A stretch of 64,000 nt of DNA from NCBI GenBank assembly GCA_963921195.1, contig OY992538.1, positions 54,798,852 through 54,862,851 on the forward strand. Reading direction: 5' to 3'. Numbering within the stretch: the first letter of the stretch is position 1; every line of letters begins with the position of its first letter. Below, one piece after another: positions 41,101 to 45,983 of the stretch. Source of the DNA: Pegoplata infirma. Lineage: Eukaryota > Arthropoda > Insecta > Diptera > Anthomyiidae. Made by a program: the position numbers and the translations under genes. The notes beneath the pieces are model-generated. The model was not told where the DNA came from and ran no database searches. It saw only the letters and a program-made list of their open reading frames with translations.

Positions 41101-43761
41101 CGAACAAAATGAAGAAGGATATGTACCCAGAAATCTGTTGGGAGTAAGTATTTCAATAAAAAAAACTTATAACTTTAAAAATATTGTTCCTTCATCGATC
41201 TTTTCGAATTTCAATTGCTCTTTTTCGAGTTGCAATAGATCTTTTTCGAAATATAATTGGTCTTACAAACCTTTTTTAATTGGCCTCAAACATCAAATGA
41301 AATTTTACTGAATTTCAATTGGACTTTTTACATAGAATTTTTAAACTCTAAATGGACTATTCAAATTTTAATTATTATTTTACTTACATCTGAGCACAGT
41401 AAAAACTATTTTTATTTTGGTAATGAGTCATCATTACCTGACAGAAAACTAAATGAGAATTCAAAACACAAAATGAATAAAAAAATAAAAAAATTATTAA
41501 ATTTTTATTAAATTATTTACTCATTTTTTTTTTTTGAGTAAATTTTTATTTACATAAGTCCAACTTCGATTTGATATACTTCGGTCAATTAGAATTCGAA
41601 ATAAGTAATTTTTAAAAGATATATCATTTTATATTTTTTTAAATAAAACTTGTTTGAATTTTGAAATTAGTTTAAAAAACATTCAAAACGTGTCTGGGAC
41701 GCGAACTTATACACTTGACTGCAATAGTTCCGGTTGTCAAAAATCCGGTCTCCTACCTTATTTTTTGTGAGTAAATTGAGGATAATGTTAAGGAAATTGA
41801 GATTTTGGGAATCCACGGGGGGGAAAGGAAATTCTTAGAAAAAATTTTGGAATTTTCAAAACAAAAAATTGGGAAATTTGTCTAGACAAAAAAATTTTGG
41901 AATTTTTTTAGACAAAAATTTTGGAATTTTTCTGGAGAAAAAAATTGGGAATTTTTTCTAGACGAAACATTTGTGAGTTTTTCTATAGGAAAAATTTGAG
42001 AATTTTTATATTGGAATAAATTATGAATTTTTCCTTGAATTTTTTAGGAAAAATTTAACAATTTTGTATAGAATAAATGTGAGAATTTTTTTTAGGAAAA
42101 ATAAGAGAATTTTTTTTTAGGAAAAATTAGAGAATTTTTTATTAGAAAAAAATCTGATAAATCTTCTTTGGAAAAAAATTTGAGAAAAAGATGGGTAAAA
42201 AGGAAAGAGAATAAGAAAAGTAAAATATGTGAACATCTTTCTCTGGAAAAAATGTCCAAGAATCTTAAAATTTTTCTATAGGAAAATGATTTTGAATCTT
42301 TAAATTTTTAATACGAAAAAAGTTTCGGAATTTTTAAATTTTTTGGAATAATAAGAAAATTTTCTGTAGAAATAATTAATTAGAATCTGAGATATTTTCT
42401 ATAAGAAGTATTACACAGAATCTGTTTTTTTTAGGAAAATGTCTCGGAATCTTTAAAATTTTTCAATTTCAAAATGTCTTAGTATCTAAGACTTTTTTTA
42501 AGGAAAAATGTCTCAGATTCTGAGATAATGTCTCAGAATTTGAGATTATTTATGTTTGAAAGAGGTCTCAAAATCTAAAAGAAAGTCTTAGAATCCTAAA
42601 AAAAATATCAGACTTTTTCGATAGGAAAAAGGTCTCAGAATTTGTGAGATTTTATTTAAAAAACAAATATTCTAGTGTCTGAGACTTTCTCTTTGCTGTC
42701 AGAAAAATATTTTAGGACTTGAGAATTTCTTGAGCAGATATTTTTCAAAATTTCAAATATTTTCTTAAGTTTTTAAAACTTTTCTATTGAAATAAATTTT
42801 TAAAATTTAGGGATCTTTCTATAGAAAAATCAAAGCAAACCAGAGGTAAAACTAAAAAATCTTAACTAATGATTCAAACCCGACCTGAGGTTCCCTGCAA
42901 ACAAAAAATTTGGAGTAAAAAAAAATGCCACGCCAAACCCAAGAGCTGGATACGCGCCTCGTATAAAAGATTCGGCGCAACCGAATTAAGCACACTCACT
43001 TGTTATTTTTGTTTATTTAAAATACACTAAATGACTTACACTCAAAAAATTATGTTAGTAAAATCAACTGAAAATGTCAGTTAAAATAACTACTTTGTAA
43101 GTTGTTTTGGGGTCAACTACTTTTTCAGTTAAATCAACTAACAATATTAGTTATTTTAACTGACAAAAAACAACTGACTTATGTAGTAAAAACTACTTAC
43201 ATTTGTAGTCAAAACAACTAAAACGTAGTAAAAATATAATAATCAATATATATTATTTTTTCAAAATTTTTTTTCGGGAAAAAATTGAAGACCAAATTTT
43301 CCAAGTTTTTTTTTTTTAAAAAAAAGTTGTGAAAAAAAGAAAAATTTGTTTTTATTTTTTGGAAAAAAACTTTGAAAATTTTTCAGAGATAAAAAAATAA
43401 AATTAACTGCTTTAAATAACTGTTGCTACATCACAGTACTTTTTTGTTAGTTGTTCAAAAAAAACGACTTGAAATAACTAACAGAAATAGTTGTTTGATA
43501 TTTTTCATACAAAAACAACTAACTTTGTAGTTGAAAACAACTAACTACTGTAAAATATACAAACAACTAACATGTAGTAACTTACATAATTTTCTGAGTG
43601 TACATTTGTTGTACAGTGTAATTTATTAATATTTTTCAATTTTTTAATTGTATAGTGTAATTTTAATTATTTATTTTACTAATTAAAATTTTTTTTATTT
43701 CTTGTTAATTTTTCAGCTCTACCCTAGAGTTCCACCACAGACAACCAACTACACTGATTAG
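665..43761 (+). CDS. ASPP: ASPP family protein (whole gene, 7 coding exons)
   Basis: Joined exons 665-871, 8595-8862, 33826-34040, 34124-36441, 40606-40823, 40941-41143 and 43717-43761 give 3474 nt, 1157 residues plus TAG. All introns are GT-AG and the phases fit. Order seen: Asn-rich N-terminus (1-69), coiled coil (about 70-280) starting with the ASPP-conserved ELRAMA and [12 protein letters not shown] stretches, Q-rich tract (about 297-318), Ser/Pro-rich middle with PxxP motifs near 674 and 730, RVSF at 948-951, ankyrin repeats (about 955-1075), SH3 (about 1088-1147; AVFSYEA, WWW 1124-1126, YVPRNLLG). Known for the family: vertebrate ASPP2 binds p53 and PP1 through the ankyrin-SH3 end; Drosophila ASPP works with RASSF8 and dCsk at adherens junctions to restrain Src. 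Inferred here: same junctional scaffold role. The start is the first in-frame ATG (A at -3); an upstream coding exon outside the window is possible, since no N-terminal RA-like domain is visible. Confidence 0.93.
1195..2271 (+). mobile_element. TA-insertion element, ~1.08 kb (copy 1)
   Basis: Bounded by TA at 1193-1194 and 2272-2273. Ends CATTCAAAAAAAA and, inverted, CACTGAAAAAAA. A second copy in the opposite direction lies at 38965-40042. It carries the internal cassette shared with other TA elements here (motifs such as aaactaagc, gagcgaaacgga, gaccccgttgggtcc, catgggttcggacc). No transposase frame; non-autonomous, Tc1/mariner-like by its TA site only. Confidence 0.7.
2483..2985. mobile_element. 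hAT-like non-autonomous element, CCGG-rich
   Basis: The 8-bp duplication ATTTGCAT (2475-2482 and 2986-2993) flanks TAGTGCC...GGGCACTA. Both ends are packed with short palindromic units built on GGGAATACCGGTATTCCC, facing both ways, while the middle is plain AT-rich DNA. The duplication fits the hAT pattern nTnnnnAn. No coding capacity. Confidence 0.85.
3695..4158 (+). pseudogene. non-LTR retrotransposon ORF2 C-terminal fragment
   Basis: Frame 3697 onward encodes the end of a retrotransposon polyprotein: [19 protein letters not shown], then DFCRSCG and HLLCECP forming a C-x2-C...H-x4-C zinc-knuckle-like motif typical of the end of ORF2 in RNase H-bearing insect clades (I, LOA, R1 types). An in-frame TAA at 4126-4128 precedes a conserved-looking tail (LRESGWFER) and the terminal TAG at 4156-4158. 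Dead fragment. The exact clade is uncertain. Confidence 0.85.
3695..4235 (+). mobile_element. 5'-truncated non-LTR retrotransposon insertion
   Basis: The 541-bp insertion is flanked by the 11-bp direct repeat TTTGTGTGTTT (3684-3694 and 4236-4246). The repeats around it (18412-19201, 33016-33522) lack the insertion at this point, which supports a real integration site. It ends CAACCTAACCTAAATCTAACC, a short repeated tail rather than poly(A). Only the last part of the pol ORF remains, as expected for 5' truncation during target-primed reverse transcription. Confidence 0.88.
4608..4907 (-). repeat. Single copy of the ctcctaccgctc repeat unit
   Basis: On the minus strand this stretch matches the units of 13920-14790 and of the long inverted arms of 29343-32689 (gggtcatacatttggctc, gcgatgggagcaaatttcat, tatgggagcccccttaagg). 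It links the ~3.3-kb transposon family to solo remnants elsewhere. The rest of the interval is AT-rich. Confidence 0.55.
4908..6046 (+). repeat. mini-me-like repeat, CAAGTAGAAAAGTT subfamily (complete copy)
   Basis: Starts CAAGTAGAAAAATTAAATTC and ends CTAGAGTGGAGGGTATAAAA. It contains aaccactggaccgattt, the GACA/GACG tract 5872-5908, atcgctagatcg, and a TA-rich ATGAATATATATACTTTATG. No ORF. This copy is uninterrupted and gives the reference layout for the nested copies at 9367, 15476, 16371, 57534 and 60313. Confidence 0.7.
6047..7076. repeat. AT-rich intron sequence with repeat remnants
   Basis: Holds diverged pieces of the foldback repeat of 1000-3285 (gagatattgc, cttctatcaaagtttt). A possible small inverted-repeat element at about 6597-6731 has ends GTTCACACTTGC and GCTAGTGTGAAC. 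No duplication could be fixed for it and no coding sequence is seen. Confidence 0.35.
7077..8153. mobile_element. Palindromic element with 4-bp TTTA duplication
   Basis: TTTA at 7073-7076 and 8154-8157 flank inverted ends GAGTTAAAACACCTCAATTC and its partner GAGCTAAAACACCTCAATTC. The arms are inverted copies over most of the 1077 bp (for example gcctatcgctatta near 7660 against taatagcgataggcc near 7765), meeting around 7700. No ORF. A 4-bp site with very long arms suits a non-autonomous foldback element; superfamily unknown. Confidence 0.72.
8154..8594 (+). other. 3' end of ASPP intron 1
   Basis: AT- and pyrimidine-rich sequence leading into the exon 2 acceptor. No repeat family of the window is recognised, so this is probably ancestral intron. 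No RNA gene seen. Confidence 0.5.
8595..8862 (+). CDS. ASPP: ASPP coding exon 2 (residues 70-158, coiled coil)
   Basis: Acceptor TTTTACAG (AG at 8593-8594) after a pyrimidine-rich tract; donor GTAAGT at 8863, phase 1. The encoded stretch ([12 protein letters not shown], then [14 protein letters not shown], then [20 protein letters not shown]) is the strongly conserved coiled-coil segment of ASPP1, ASPP2 and insect ASPP. This exon is isolated by a 7.7-kb intron upstream and a 25-kb intron downstream. Confidence 0.93.
8905..9355 (-). repeat. mini-me-like repeat fragment, GTTCATAAC subfamily (reverse)
   Basis: On the minus strand it matches 47573-48210 and 17735-18110 (cattcggt after cttgtat, atgtcaaccagcagccgaatt, aggtgtccttac, gaccgatatcgctcaaatgc). 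The microsatellite part is missing, so this is a truncated copy next to exon 2. Confidence 0.55.
9469..10550. mobile_element. hAT-like foldback element, TAGAGTGTCCCTTATTTTGG ends
   Basis: Inverted ends TAGAGTGTCCCTTATTTTGG and the partner ccaaaataagggacactcta are flanked by ATGTATAT (9461-9468) and ATATATAT (10551-10558), one mismatch, inside the TA-rich region of a mini-me-like repeat. The arms are inverted copies (ccttccctacgcgacg near 9580, cgtcgcgtagggaagg near 10425) and the inner parts repeat again around 9900 and 10200. No ORF of note. Confidence 0.8.
10957..12550. mobile_element. Inverted-repeat element with ACATCCCAGGCAGAAA ends
   Basis: A perfect 16-bp inverted pair, ACATCCCAGGCAGAAA at 10957 and its complement ending 12550. 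The subterminal zones hold AAAGTGCTTTCCAAGCACTT-like and AGCGCTTTCAAAGCGCTTT palindromes. The flanks join in the mini-me-like repeat (cccgtta / ttttaaaagcat), but no clean duplication remains. It contains the hAT-like insertion 11245-11983. No transposase frame. Confidence 0.65.
11245..11983. mobile_element. hAT-like foldback element, ACCTACAT duplication
   Basis: ACCTACAT at 11237-11244 and 11984-11991 flank TAGCATGTCCCGAAA and TTTCGGGACACGCTA. The arms are near-complete inverted copies (gggcgcaaccagcgctt near 11362, aagcgctggttgcgccc near 11859) with the centre around 11620. Nested inside 10957-12550. Confidence 0.85.
12856..13919. other. AT-rich intron sequence, nothing recognised
   Basis: Low-GC sequence with poly-T runs after the mini-me end. 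No inverted ends, tandem units or coding signal were recognised. It may be older intron DNA. Confidence 0.4.
13920..14790. repeat. Dimeric tandem repeat, three ~300-bp copies
   Basis: Two alternating ~150-170-bp subunits repeat three times: A with ctctaactgctccaagggt (near 13932, 14226, 14566) and B with ctcacatggtgcgtc-type sequence (near 14104, 14400, 14725). Each is followed by aacattttcttagaatatacc and a cccttaaggtggtccccat motif. The same dimer forms the long inverted arms of 29343-32689, so this is probably a solo arm of that family. Confidence 0.7.
14791..15475. other. AT-rich intron sequence, no repeat recognised
   Basis: No inverted ends, no tandem structure and no coding signal seen; it contains several stretches of mixed composition that may be original intron. 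Confidence 0.4.
16371..17316 (+). repeat. mini-me-like repeat nested inside a TA element
   Basis: A second complete copy of the CAAGTAGAAAAGTT subfamily sits inside the TA element that interrupts 15476-17731. It runs from CAAGTAGAAAAGTTAAATTC to CTAGAGTGGAGGGTATAAAA. Its microsatellite (17061-17180) is the second longest of the window. Confidence 0.72.
17061..17180 (+). repeat. GACA/GACG microsatellite, 120 bp
   Basis: Starts with pure AGAC units and shifts to GGAC units towards atcgctagatcg. This compound order (A-type then G-type) recurs in the shorter tracts 5872-5908 and 57974-58007, as expected for the GTCY region of mini-me elements. Confidence 0.9.
17735..18110 (+). repeat. mini-me-like repeat fragment, GTTCATAAC subfamily
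   Basis: Matches 47573-48140 in order: ttaaattcggcc, poly-A with gcgaaa, gcacttgtataaat, tcaactagcaaccgaatt, accgatttcgctcaaatg. It lacks the microsatellite part. Confidence 0.5.
18412..19201 (-). repeat. mini-me-like repeat, CCCTGTACCACAG subfamily (reverse)
   Basis: Reverse copy of the 3292-4607 family without the retrotransposon insertion; GTCC/GTCT tract at about 18549-18564. The 5' end cggtcttgaccgactataat at 19171-19190 shows the start missing from 3292. Confidence 0.65.
19326..19930. repeat. Palindromic minisatellite array I
   Basis: About 17 diverged copies of a ~35-bp unit (aaaaatgtctcagaatctga-type followed by gactttttctatacg). Each unit is close to a palindrome around GTCTCAGAATCTGAGAC. 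Diverged compared with array II. Confidence 0.75.
19931..20401. other. AT-rich intron sequence with a short mini-me fragment
   Basis: Mostly unrecognised sequence; 20353-20400 resembles the start of a mini-me-like repeat (caagtaaaagaattaaattc). No gene or RNA signal. Confidence 0.4.
20402..21722 (+). repeat. mini-me-like repeat, GGCACAGCCGAATT subfamily, interrupted
   Basis: Starts TATACCCTCCAACCACAG and ends GGCACAGCCGAATTTAACAC then TCTCACTTGTTT. GTCC/GTCT tract at 21323-21352. The palindromic element 20439-21216 interrupts it at atactcac; the intact junction is seen in the sister copy 28604-29284. Confidence 0.72.
20439..21216. mobile_element. Full-length palindromic hAT-like MITE
   Basis: ATACTCAC at 20431-20438 and 21217-21224 flank TAGACTGCCCAGAAAA and its complement. 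The whole 778 bp is one inverted repeat folding around GCGAATATATTCGC (20826-20839). No unique spacer and no ORF. The copy at 28604-29284 shows the empty site (atactcactttgtcattcc). Confidence 0.9.
21723..22494. repeat. Intron sequence with a foldback element (about 21993-22231)
   Basis: TGAACAGTTCATGCGAATAA at 21993 is repeated in inverse ending at 22231, with ~78-bp arms (cgataaaaacgcaggaaacgg near 22049 against ccgtttcctgcgtttttatcg near 22155). No clean target duplication could be fixed. The rest is AT-rich and unrecognised. Confidence 0.55.
22495..22850 (-). repeat. mini-me-like repeat fragment (reverse)
   Basis: Reads, reversed, as the microsatellite side of the 28604-29284 type: atcactgatcaat, a GACG tract at 22772-22802, ccataagacatattcatgc, cttcaagggggaaat, cgcccacaaaaggg. 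Both ends are incomplete. Confidence 0.55.
22851..24090. repeat. Palindromic minisatellite array II (largest)
   Basis: About 30-35 copies of a ~35-bp unit, best preserved near 23040-23240: ggaaaaatgtctcagaatct, then gagactttttctata. GTCTCAGA-A-TCTGAGAC with flanking GAAAAA/TTTTTC makes each unit an imperfect palindrome of about 30 bp. Some units are shortened or fused (near 23150, 23460). Confidence 0.85.
24091..24497. other. hAT-type end after array II, then AT-rich intron
   Basis: The segment 24120-24170 reads, reversed, CAGGGGCGTATCCAGAATTT, a form common at hAT element ends, suggesting that array II is the body of a non-autonomous hAT-like element whose other end is lost. The remainder up to 24497 is unrecognised. 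Confidence 0.4.
24498..24977 (+). mobile_element. TA-type element, CACTCAAAAAAA family (diverged)
   Basis: Starts CACTCAAAAAAAAAACAAG and runs through TTACAAG/CTTGTAA repeats in the same order as 16238-17708, ending near gactttttctag / acaagg. The flank is TG rather than TA and the right end is worn. Confidence 0.55.
24978..25912. other. AT-rich intron sequence, no gene seen
   Basis: A short direct repeat (ttcagttggtacaact, near 25044 and 25066) lies near the left side. Otherwise unrecognised and without coding signal. Confidence 0.35.
25913..27444 (+). mobile_element. TA-insertion element containing a second TA element
   Basis: TA at 25911-25912 and 27445-27446 flank CACTCAAAAGAAAGCC and TTATGTTGAGTG. 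Several short gcagatttttctgct-like motifs occur near both ends (about 25980 and 27270-27420). The related element 26326-27131 is nested within. No ORF. Confidence 0.65.
26326..27131 (+). mobile_element. TA-insertion element nested in another
   Basis: TA at 26324-26325 and 27132-27133; ends CACTCATAGAAATATC and TTTTTGGTTGAGTG. The body has repeated ttgttgaat / gttgatttgca-like motifs. No transposase. Confidence 0.62.
27552..27604 (+). repeat. mini-me-like repeat start fragment
   Basis: CAAGTAGAAAAGTTAAATTC to GAATACCCTC, cut by the hAT-like element 27605-28564; only ~20 bp follow on the other side before another repeat begins. Confidence 0.55.
27605..28564 (+). mobile_element. hAT-like non-autonomous element, GGGGTCGCGA family copy 1
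   Basis: CTCTAGAA at 27597-27604 and 28565-28572 flank CAATGGTTCTCAAATGG and, inverted, CAGAGCTTCTCACTAAC. Subterminal GGGGGTCGCGAACAATTTTG and ggggtcgcgaaaaatttg motifs lie at both ends. No transposase. A second, inverted copy is at 38164-38937. Confidence 0.88.
28604..29284 (+). repeat. mini-me-like repeat, GGCACAGCCGAATT subfamily (intact)
   Basis: Runs from TATACCCTCCAACTACAG to ATTTAACACTCTCACTTG. It has GTCC/GTCT units at 28734-28755, a TA-rich ccataaagtatatatattat, and a plain atactcactttgtc that is the empty site for element 20439-21216. Confidence 0.72.
29343..32689 (+). mobile_element. 3.3-kb DNA transposon with ~950-bp inverted arms
   Basis: ATGTACAG at 29335-29342 and 32690-32697 flank TAGGGGTGGGATAGTG and, inverted, TAAGGGTGGGATAGTG. 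The arms (29343 to about 30300; about 31705 to 32689) are inverted copies made of two rounds of the dimeric repeat seen at 13920-14790. Inside lies a broken transposase-like gene (30308-31467). The duplication fits the hAT pattern, but the internal protein lacks the usual hAT features that I could recognise. Confidence 0.88.
30308..31467 (+). pseudogene. Transposase-like protein, unnamed family, broken
   Basis: The frame opens near 30308 ([20 protein letters not shown]), has in-frame TAA stops just before 30412 and at 30625, shifts by one frame near 31050 and back near 31225, and ends at TGA 31465-31467. Recognisable parts: [58 protein letters not shown], an acidic run, then [17 protein letters not shown] and [14 protein letters not shown] recognise this only as an uncharacterised multicopy protein type of insects and Hydra. 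The central position between inverted arms argues for the element's own transposase. Inactive. Confidence 0.75.
32692..32960 (-). mobile_element. mariner/IS630-like element end fragment
   Basis: The minus strand reads a transposase C-terminus at about 32800-32905 and ends in TTGGACCACCCTGTA, a mariner-type terminus (TACAGGGTGGTCC on the plus strand). The 3.3-kb transposon 29343-32689 inserted exactly at this end. Confidence 0.6.
32800..32905 (-). pseudogene. mariner/IS630-like transposase C-terminal fragment
   Basis: Minus strand, stop at 32800-32802: [20 protein letters not shown] and then MNEVVCHK. The order W-x-x-R-M...C...G-x-x-M/L-x-E-x-x-F/C-H-K is how mariner-like transposases of the long IS630 type end. 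An in-frame stop lies just upstream. Fragment only. Confidence 0.6.
33016..33522 (+). repeat. mini-me-like repeat, CCCTGTACCACAG subfamily (partial)
   Basis: Matches 3595-4607 without the retrotransposon: gtgaacatcgggagggtggt, the continuous tgattgtttgtgcgttc that represents the empty integration site, a GAACGGAC tract at 33361-33387, and CCCTGTACCACAG. Confidence 0.65.
33523..33825 (+). other. 3' end of ASPP intron 2
   Basis: AT-rich sequence with poly-A/T runs leading to the exon 3 acceptor. A short tattctagttcgagg motif (33661) recurs near 6987 and 36650 and marks a small repeat remnant. Confidence 0.45.
33826..34040 (+). CDS. ASPP: ASPP coding exon 3 (residues 159-230, coiled coil)
   Basis: Acceptor TTTATAG (AG 33824-33825); the split codon A|GT gives Ser. 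Donor ATG|GTAAAA at 34041, phase 0. The product contains [20 protein letters not shown], a hallmark ASPP coiled-coil segment, then a Gly/Pro linker and the start of another helix ([10 protein letters not shown]). Intron 3 that follows is only 83 bp, unlike the others. Confidence 0.93.
34124..36441 (+). CDS. ASPP: ASPP coding exon 4 (residues 231-1002, low-complexity middle and PP1 motif)
   Basis: The large exon of 2318 nt has acceptor TATTTAG (AG 34122-34123) and donor GTAAGT at 36442, phase 2. It continues the coiled coil ([28 protein letters not shown]), then a Q-rich tract near residues 297-318, long Asn/Ser/Thr-rich disordered sequence, proline motifs VPPRKP and RPALPPKP that could bind SH3 domains, and ends with [20 protein letters not shown] and the first ankyrin unit ([19 protein letters not shown]). 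The RVSF immediately before the ankyrin repeats corresponds to the PP1-docking RVKF of ASPP2. Confidence 0.95.
36484..37970. mobile_element. hAT-like non-autonomous element holding array III
   Basis: Ends CAGGGCCGCTTTAAGGC and GGGTCGGCGGCCCTG are inverted partners (CAGGGCCGC). The body between about 36725 and 37870 is the palindromic minisatellite. I found no matching 8-bp duplication (ttagtggg left, gaaacgtg right), so either the site has decayed or an end is misplaced. It lies in ASPP intron 4. Confidence 0.55.
36725..37870. repeat. Palindromic minisatellite array III (ASPP intron 4)
   Basis: About 30 copies of the ~35-bp unit aaaaatgtctcagaatctga plus gactttttctatacg. Here the spacer is mostly tacg instead of the tagg of array II, so the two arrays have homogenised separately. 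Confidence 0.85.
38164..38937 (-). mobile_element. hAT-like element, GGGGTCGCGA family copy 2 (reverse)
   Basis: Flanks TTCTTCAA (38156-38163) and TTCTACAA (38938-38945) differ by one base. Ends CAGAGCTTCTCACTAAC and GAGAACCATTG are those of 27605-28564 in the opposite orientation. It is about 190 bp shorter through internal deletions. In ASPP intron 4. Confidence 0.85.
38965..40042 (-). mobile_element. TA-insertion element, ~1.08 kb (copy 2, reverse)
   Basis: Starts TA|CACTGAAAAAAAAAACATAA (38963) and ends TTTTTTTGAGTG; the right flank is AA instead of TA. Near-collinear reverse copy of 1195-2271, including the gggtccgaacccatgggtcc cassette. Confidence 0.72.
40043..40605 (+). other. 3' end of ASPP intron 4
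   Basis: AT-rich, with the direct partial repeat tttggtccaca near 40269 and 40364. No known repeat family of the window and no ORF. Leads into the exon 5 acceptor. Confidence 0.4.
40606..40823 (+). CDS. ASPP: ASPP coding exon 5 (residues 1003-1075, ankyrin repeats)
   Basis: Acceptor TTTTTTTAG (AG 40604-40605); the split AA|A gives Lys. Donor ACA|GTAAGT at 40824, phase 1. It encodes the ankyrin core [20 protein letters not shown] and the following CAASCN segment, then the acidic linker [18 protein letters not shown]. These stretches are close to the matching part of vertebrate ASPP2/iASPP and are the best evidence for the gene's identity. Confidence 0.95.
40941..41143 (+). CDS. ASPP: ASPP coding exon 6 (residues 1076-1143, SH3 domain)
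   Basis: Acceptor TTGTTTTCAG; donor GGA|GTAAGT at 41144, phase 0. It encodes most of the C-terminal SH3: [16 protein letters not shown] (ALYDY-like strand and RT loop), the WWW of the ligand-binding face at residues 1124-1126, and YVPRNLLG. The intron before it (40824-40940) is 117 bp. Confidence 0.95.
41144..41769 (+). other. 5' part of ASPP intron 6
   Basis: Unrecognised AT-rich sequence. 41390-41560 resembles the ends of the 49041-56166 family (ctgacagaaaactaaatgag, ttatttactcatttttttt). Confidence 0.4.
41770..42800. repeat. Palindromic minisatellite array IV, diverged (ASPP intron 6)
   Basis: The left part consists of short gaatttttctagacaaaaa-type units of ~20-30 bp. From about 42230 the familiar aaaatgtctcagaatctgag units appear. 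It is the most decayed of the four arrays. About 42940-42958 reads, reversed, GCGCGTATCCAGCTC, like the hAT-type end after array II. Confidence 0.6.
42960..43004 (+). repeat. mini-me-like repeat 3' fragment
   Basis: CGTATAAAAGATTCGGCGCA followed by accgaattaagcacactcac and ttgtt, the end of the 28604-29284 type only. Confidence 0.55.
43039..43600 (+). mobile_element. TA-insertion element in ASPP intron 6
   Basis: TA at 43037-43038 and 43601-43602; ends CACTCAAAAAATTATG and CATAATTTTCTGAGTG are inverted partners. Inside are many inverted and direct copies of GTTAGTTGTT/AACAACTAAC-type motifs. It lies 116 bp before the last coding exon. Non-coding. Confidence 0.78.
43717..43761 (+). CDS. ASPP: ASPP coding exon 7 (residues 1144-1157, C-terminus)
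   Basis: Acceptor TTTTTCAG (AG 43715-43716), stop TAG at 43759-43761. It encodes [14 protein letters not shown], completing the NLLGLYPR motif with which ASPP SH3 domains end, so this short exon is well supported although it is only 45 nt long. Confidence 0.92.
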   Translation, partial: LYPRVPPQTTNYTD

Positions 43762-44431
43762 CAGTTAATACGTTTTTGTGTATTGAAAAAGAAAGCCGGA
43801 CGTTTAATACAAAAGCACTATATATCAAAGTTTTTGTAATAAAATATATTTTTTTTTTCGAAATAATTTTTTAAGATTTTTATATAATTAATATTATTAT
43901 TAACATAAGATTTCTATGAAATGTGCAACATAAATTACTTAAACTACATTAAAAAAAATATATTTTTGATTAGTTATTAAGCTTTAAAATAATTGACAAA
44001 CCAATAAATTTAAAAAAAAAACACCAATTTTTATTAACTAAAAATTAAAAAACAAAAAAATATTTAAAACAATAAATTTCTAAAATGACCATAAATTTAA
44101 GCAAATTACTTAAAAATAATTATATATAAAACATGCATACCATATATTTTCACATTGTTACAACATTAAGATATTAACAAACAAAAAAACAATATTATTT
44201 TTATTATAAGTTTAAACAAACGTACTTAAAAATTTAATAATATATAAAAATAAAACACTTAAGACATGCATCCACTATGGAAATAAATTTAATACCTAAA
44301 ATATTTCTTTTTTGCCTAATCATTGTGATTTTTTTGTAAAACTAAAAAAAAAAACATTAACAATAACATAAACAATATATATTAAATATTGAGAATAAAA
44401 ATATAAAAAAAACACAAAATATTTCAATAAA
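43762..44431 (+). other. ASPP: ASPP 3' UTR with several polyadenylation signals
   Basis: After the TAG the sequence is AT-rich and free of the repeat families around it. AATAAA hexamers lie at 43838-43843, 44003-44008, 44071-44076 and 44426-44431. Which one is used cannot be told from sequence. Confidence 0.55.
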
Positions 44432-45106
44432 ATCTATTACTTAATATTTAATAATGAATTTATAGCATTTTTATTTAACCACAAGTGCTTTGGAAGTGCT
44501 GTTAAATCAAAAAGATTTCACCGCTCGACAGCAAATGGACAAATGGAGAAAAACTGCATTTATAGTTTTTGATTTCGTGATCCTGTTTCCTTTTAAAAGG
44601 AACAGTTCGTGTTTGACGGCTTTTTTTAATTTTTGTCGGACGGTGTTTGAGGCTAAACAAATTTTGAACAAATTTTAAAAGTCCCAAAAAAAAATTTGAA
44701 AATTTTAAATGTCCCACACTAAAAAAAAAATGAACTAAAAAATGAGAAAATTTACTAAATTCAAGAAAATTGATAATGATTTAGCTCCACTGTCCTTCTT
44801 TTAAGTTCATAGTTTTCTTAAAAATAAGGAAAGAAAGCATTTTTTAATATTATGCCAATTTCAACTAAAAAATGGTAAAAATTTTATTTCAATTTAATTT
44901 ATACACATTTGAGAACCCAATTGGGTAAAGTTTAGACGCCGATGGGAACAGACCCAGTTGGGTTCCTTTGTTTGTCGTGAATTTAGGTGACCACTGGGGA
45001 CTTGAGAATTTGAAAACCTCGATAACTTTAAAACTATTACTCGGAGAGCTTTTGCGTATTTGGCGGTATTGTTCTGCATATAAAGAGCTATGCTTTTAAA
45101 CTTTTA

Positions 45107-45983
45107 CACTCAAAAAAATACGTTAGTAGATTTACTAATTTTTTTTTGCTAATGCTAGTTAGCTAACTTTTAGCAAATTTTTAGTTGATATTAGCATGTT
45201 AGCAAAAATTTTTTGTAAACTTCATTTAGCACATTAGCAATTTTAAACAAACGTTGAACTAATATCTTTTGCTTAGATTTGAAATTGAGTTGACAACATT
45301 TTGACAAGATTTTTTGCTAACATTAGCGAAAATAAATGGTAAATTTTTTTTTATTTTCAGAAAACTTAAAATGGCTCTATCTCGGAAACTAAGCCAGATA
45401 GAGCAAAATGGAGGGCATTTTTGGTTCTTAGAATCTTCATACTTTCGCGGGTCCTCTTCACATGTATGGACCCTAATGGGCCCTAATTTTGGATCCAAAA
45501 AAGTTAGCATTCCCGAAAATTTTAAAATGCTCATATCTCGGTAAATATTGCCGACACAACAAAAAGTCCAAAACCATTTTTGTAGCTCTCAATACGTAGA
45601 ACAAGACCGCAAAATAGTCAAAAGCTCTCCGAGTAATATTTTTGAAGTTATCGAGTTTTTTAATTCTCAAGACCCCAGTGGTCCCCTATAATTACGTATC
45701 TCAAAAACTATGCAAGATAGAGCGAAACGGACACAAATTTTGGATCAAAAACTATGACGATTTTTAAGGAACCCAACTAGGTCTAGGCCCATCGGGGTCT
45801 GGACCTATCGGGTCCGAACCCAATGGGGTCCTCAAATGTGTCAAAAAAAAAATTTAGTTAACTAATTATTGGCAAAACATTTCTGCTAACTTTAGCAAAA
45901 AAATTGTGGGTTCAAAATCAGCAAATTTTCTTGTAGGTTTACAAGCTTTTTTTGCTAACATTACAGTTTTTTTTTTTTGAGTG
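45107..45983 (+). mobile_element. TA-insertion element, GTTAGCAAAA family copy 1
   Basis: TA at 45105-45106 and 45984-45985; ends CACTCAAAAAAATACG and TTTTTTTTGAGTG. Subterminal ttagcaaa/tttgctaa repeats and the shared internal cassette (cggaaactaagccagatag, gcccatcggggtctgg). Sister copies at 51999-52875 and 58117-58964. Confidence 0.82.

Noticed and set aside
41144..41311. Extension of the SH3 exon past 41143
   Set aside because: The open frame continues into intron sequence; GTAAGT at 41144 and the matching LYPRV exon at 43717 show the splice.
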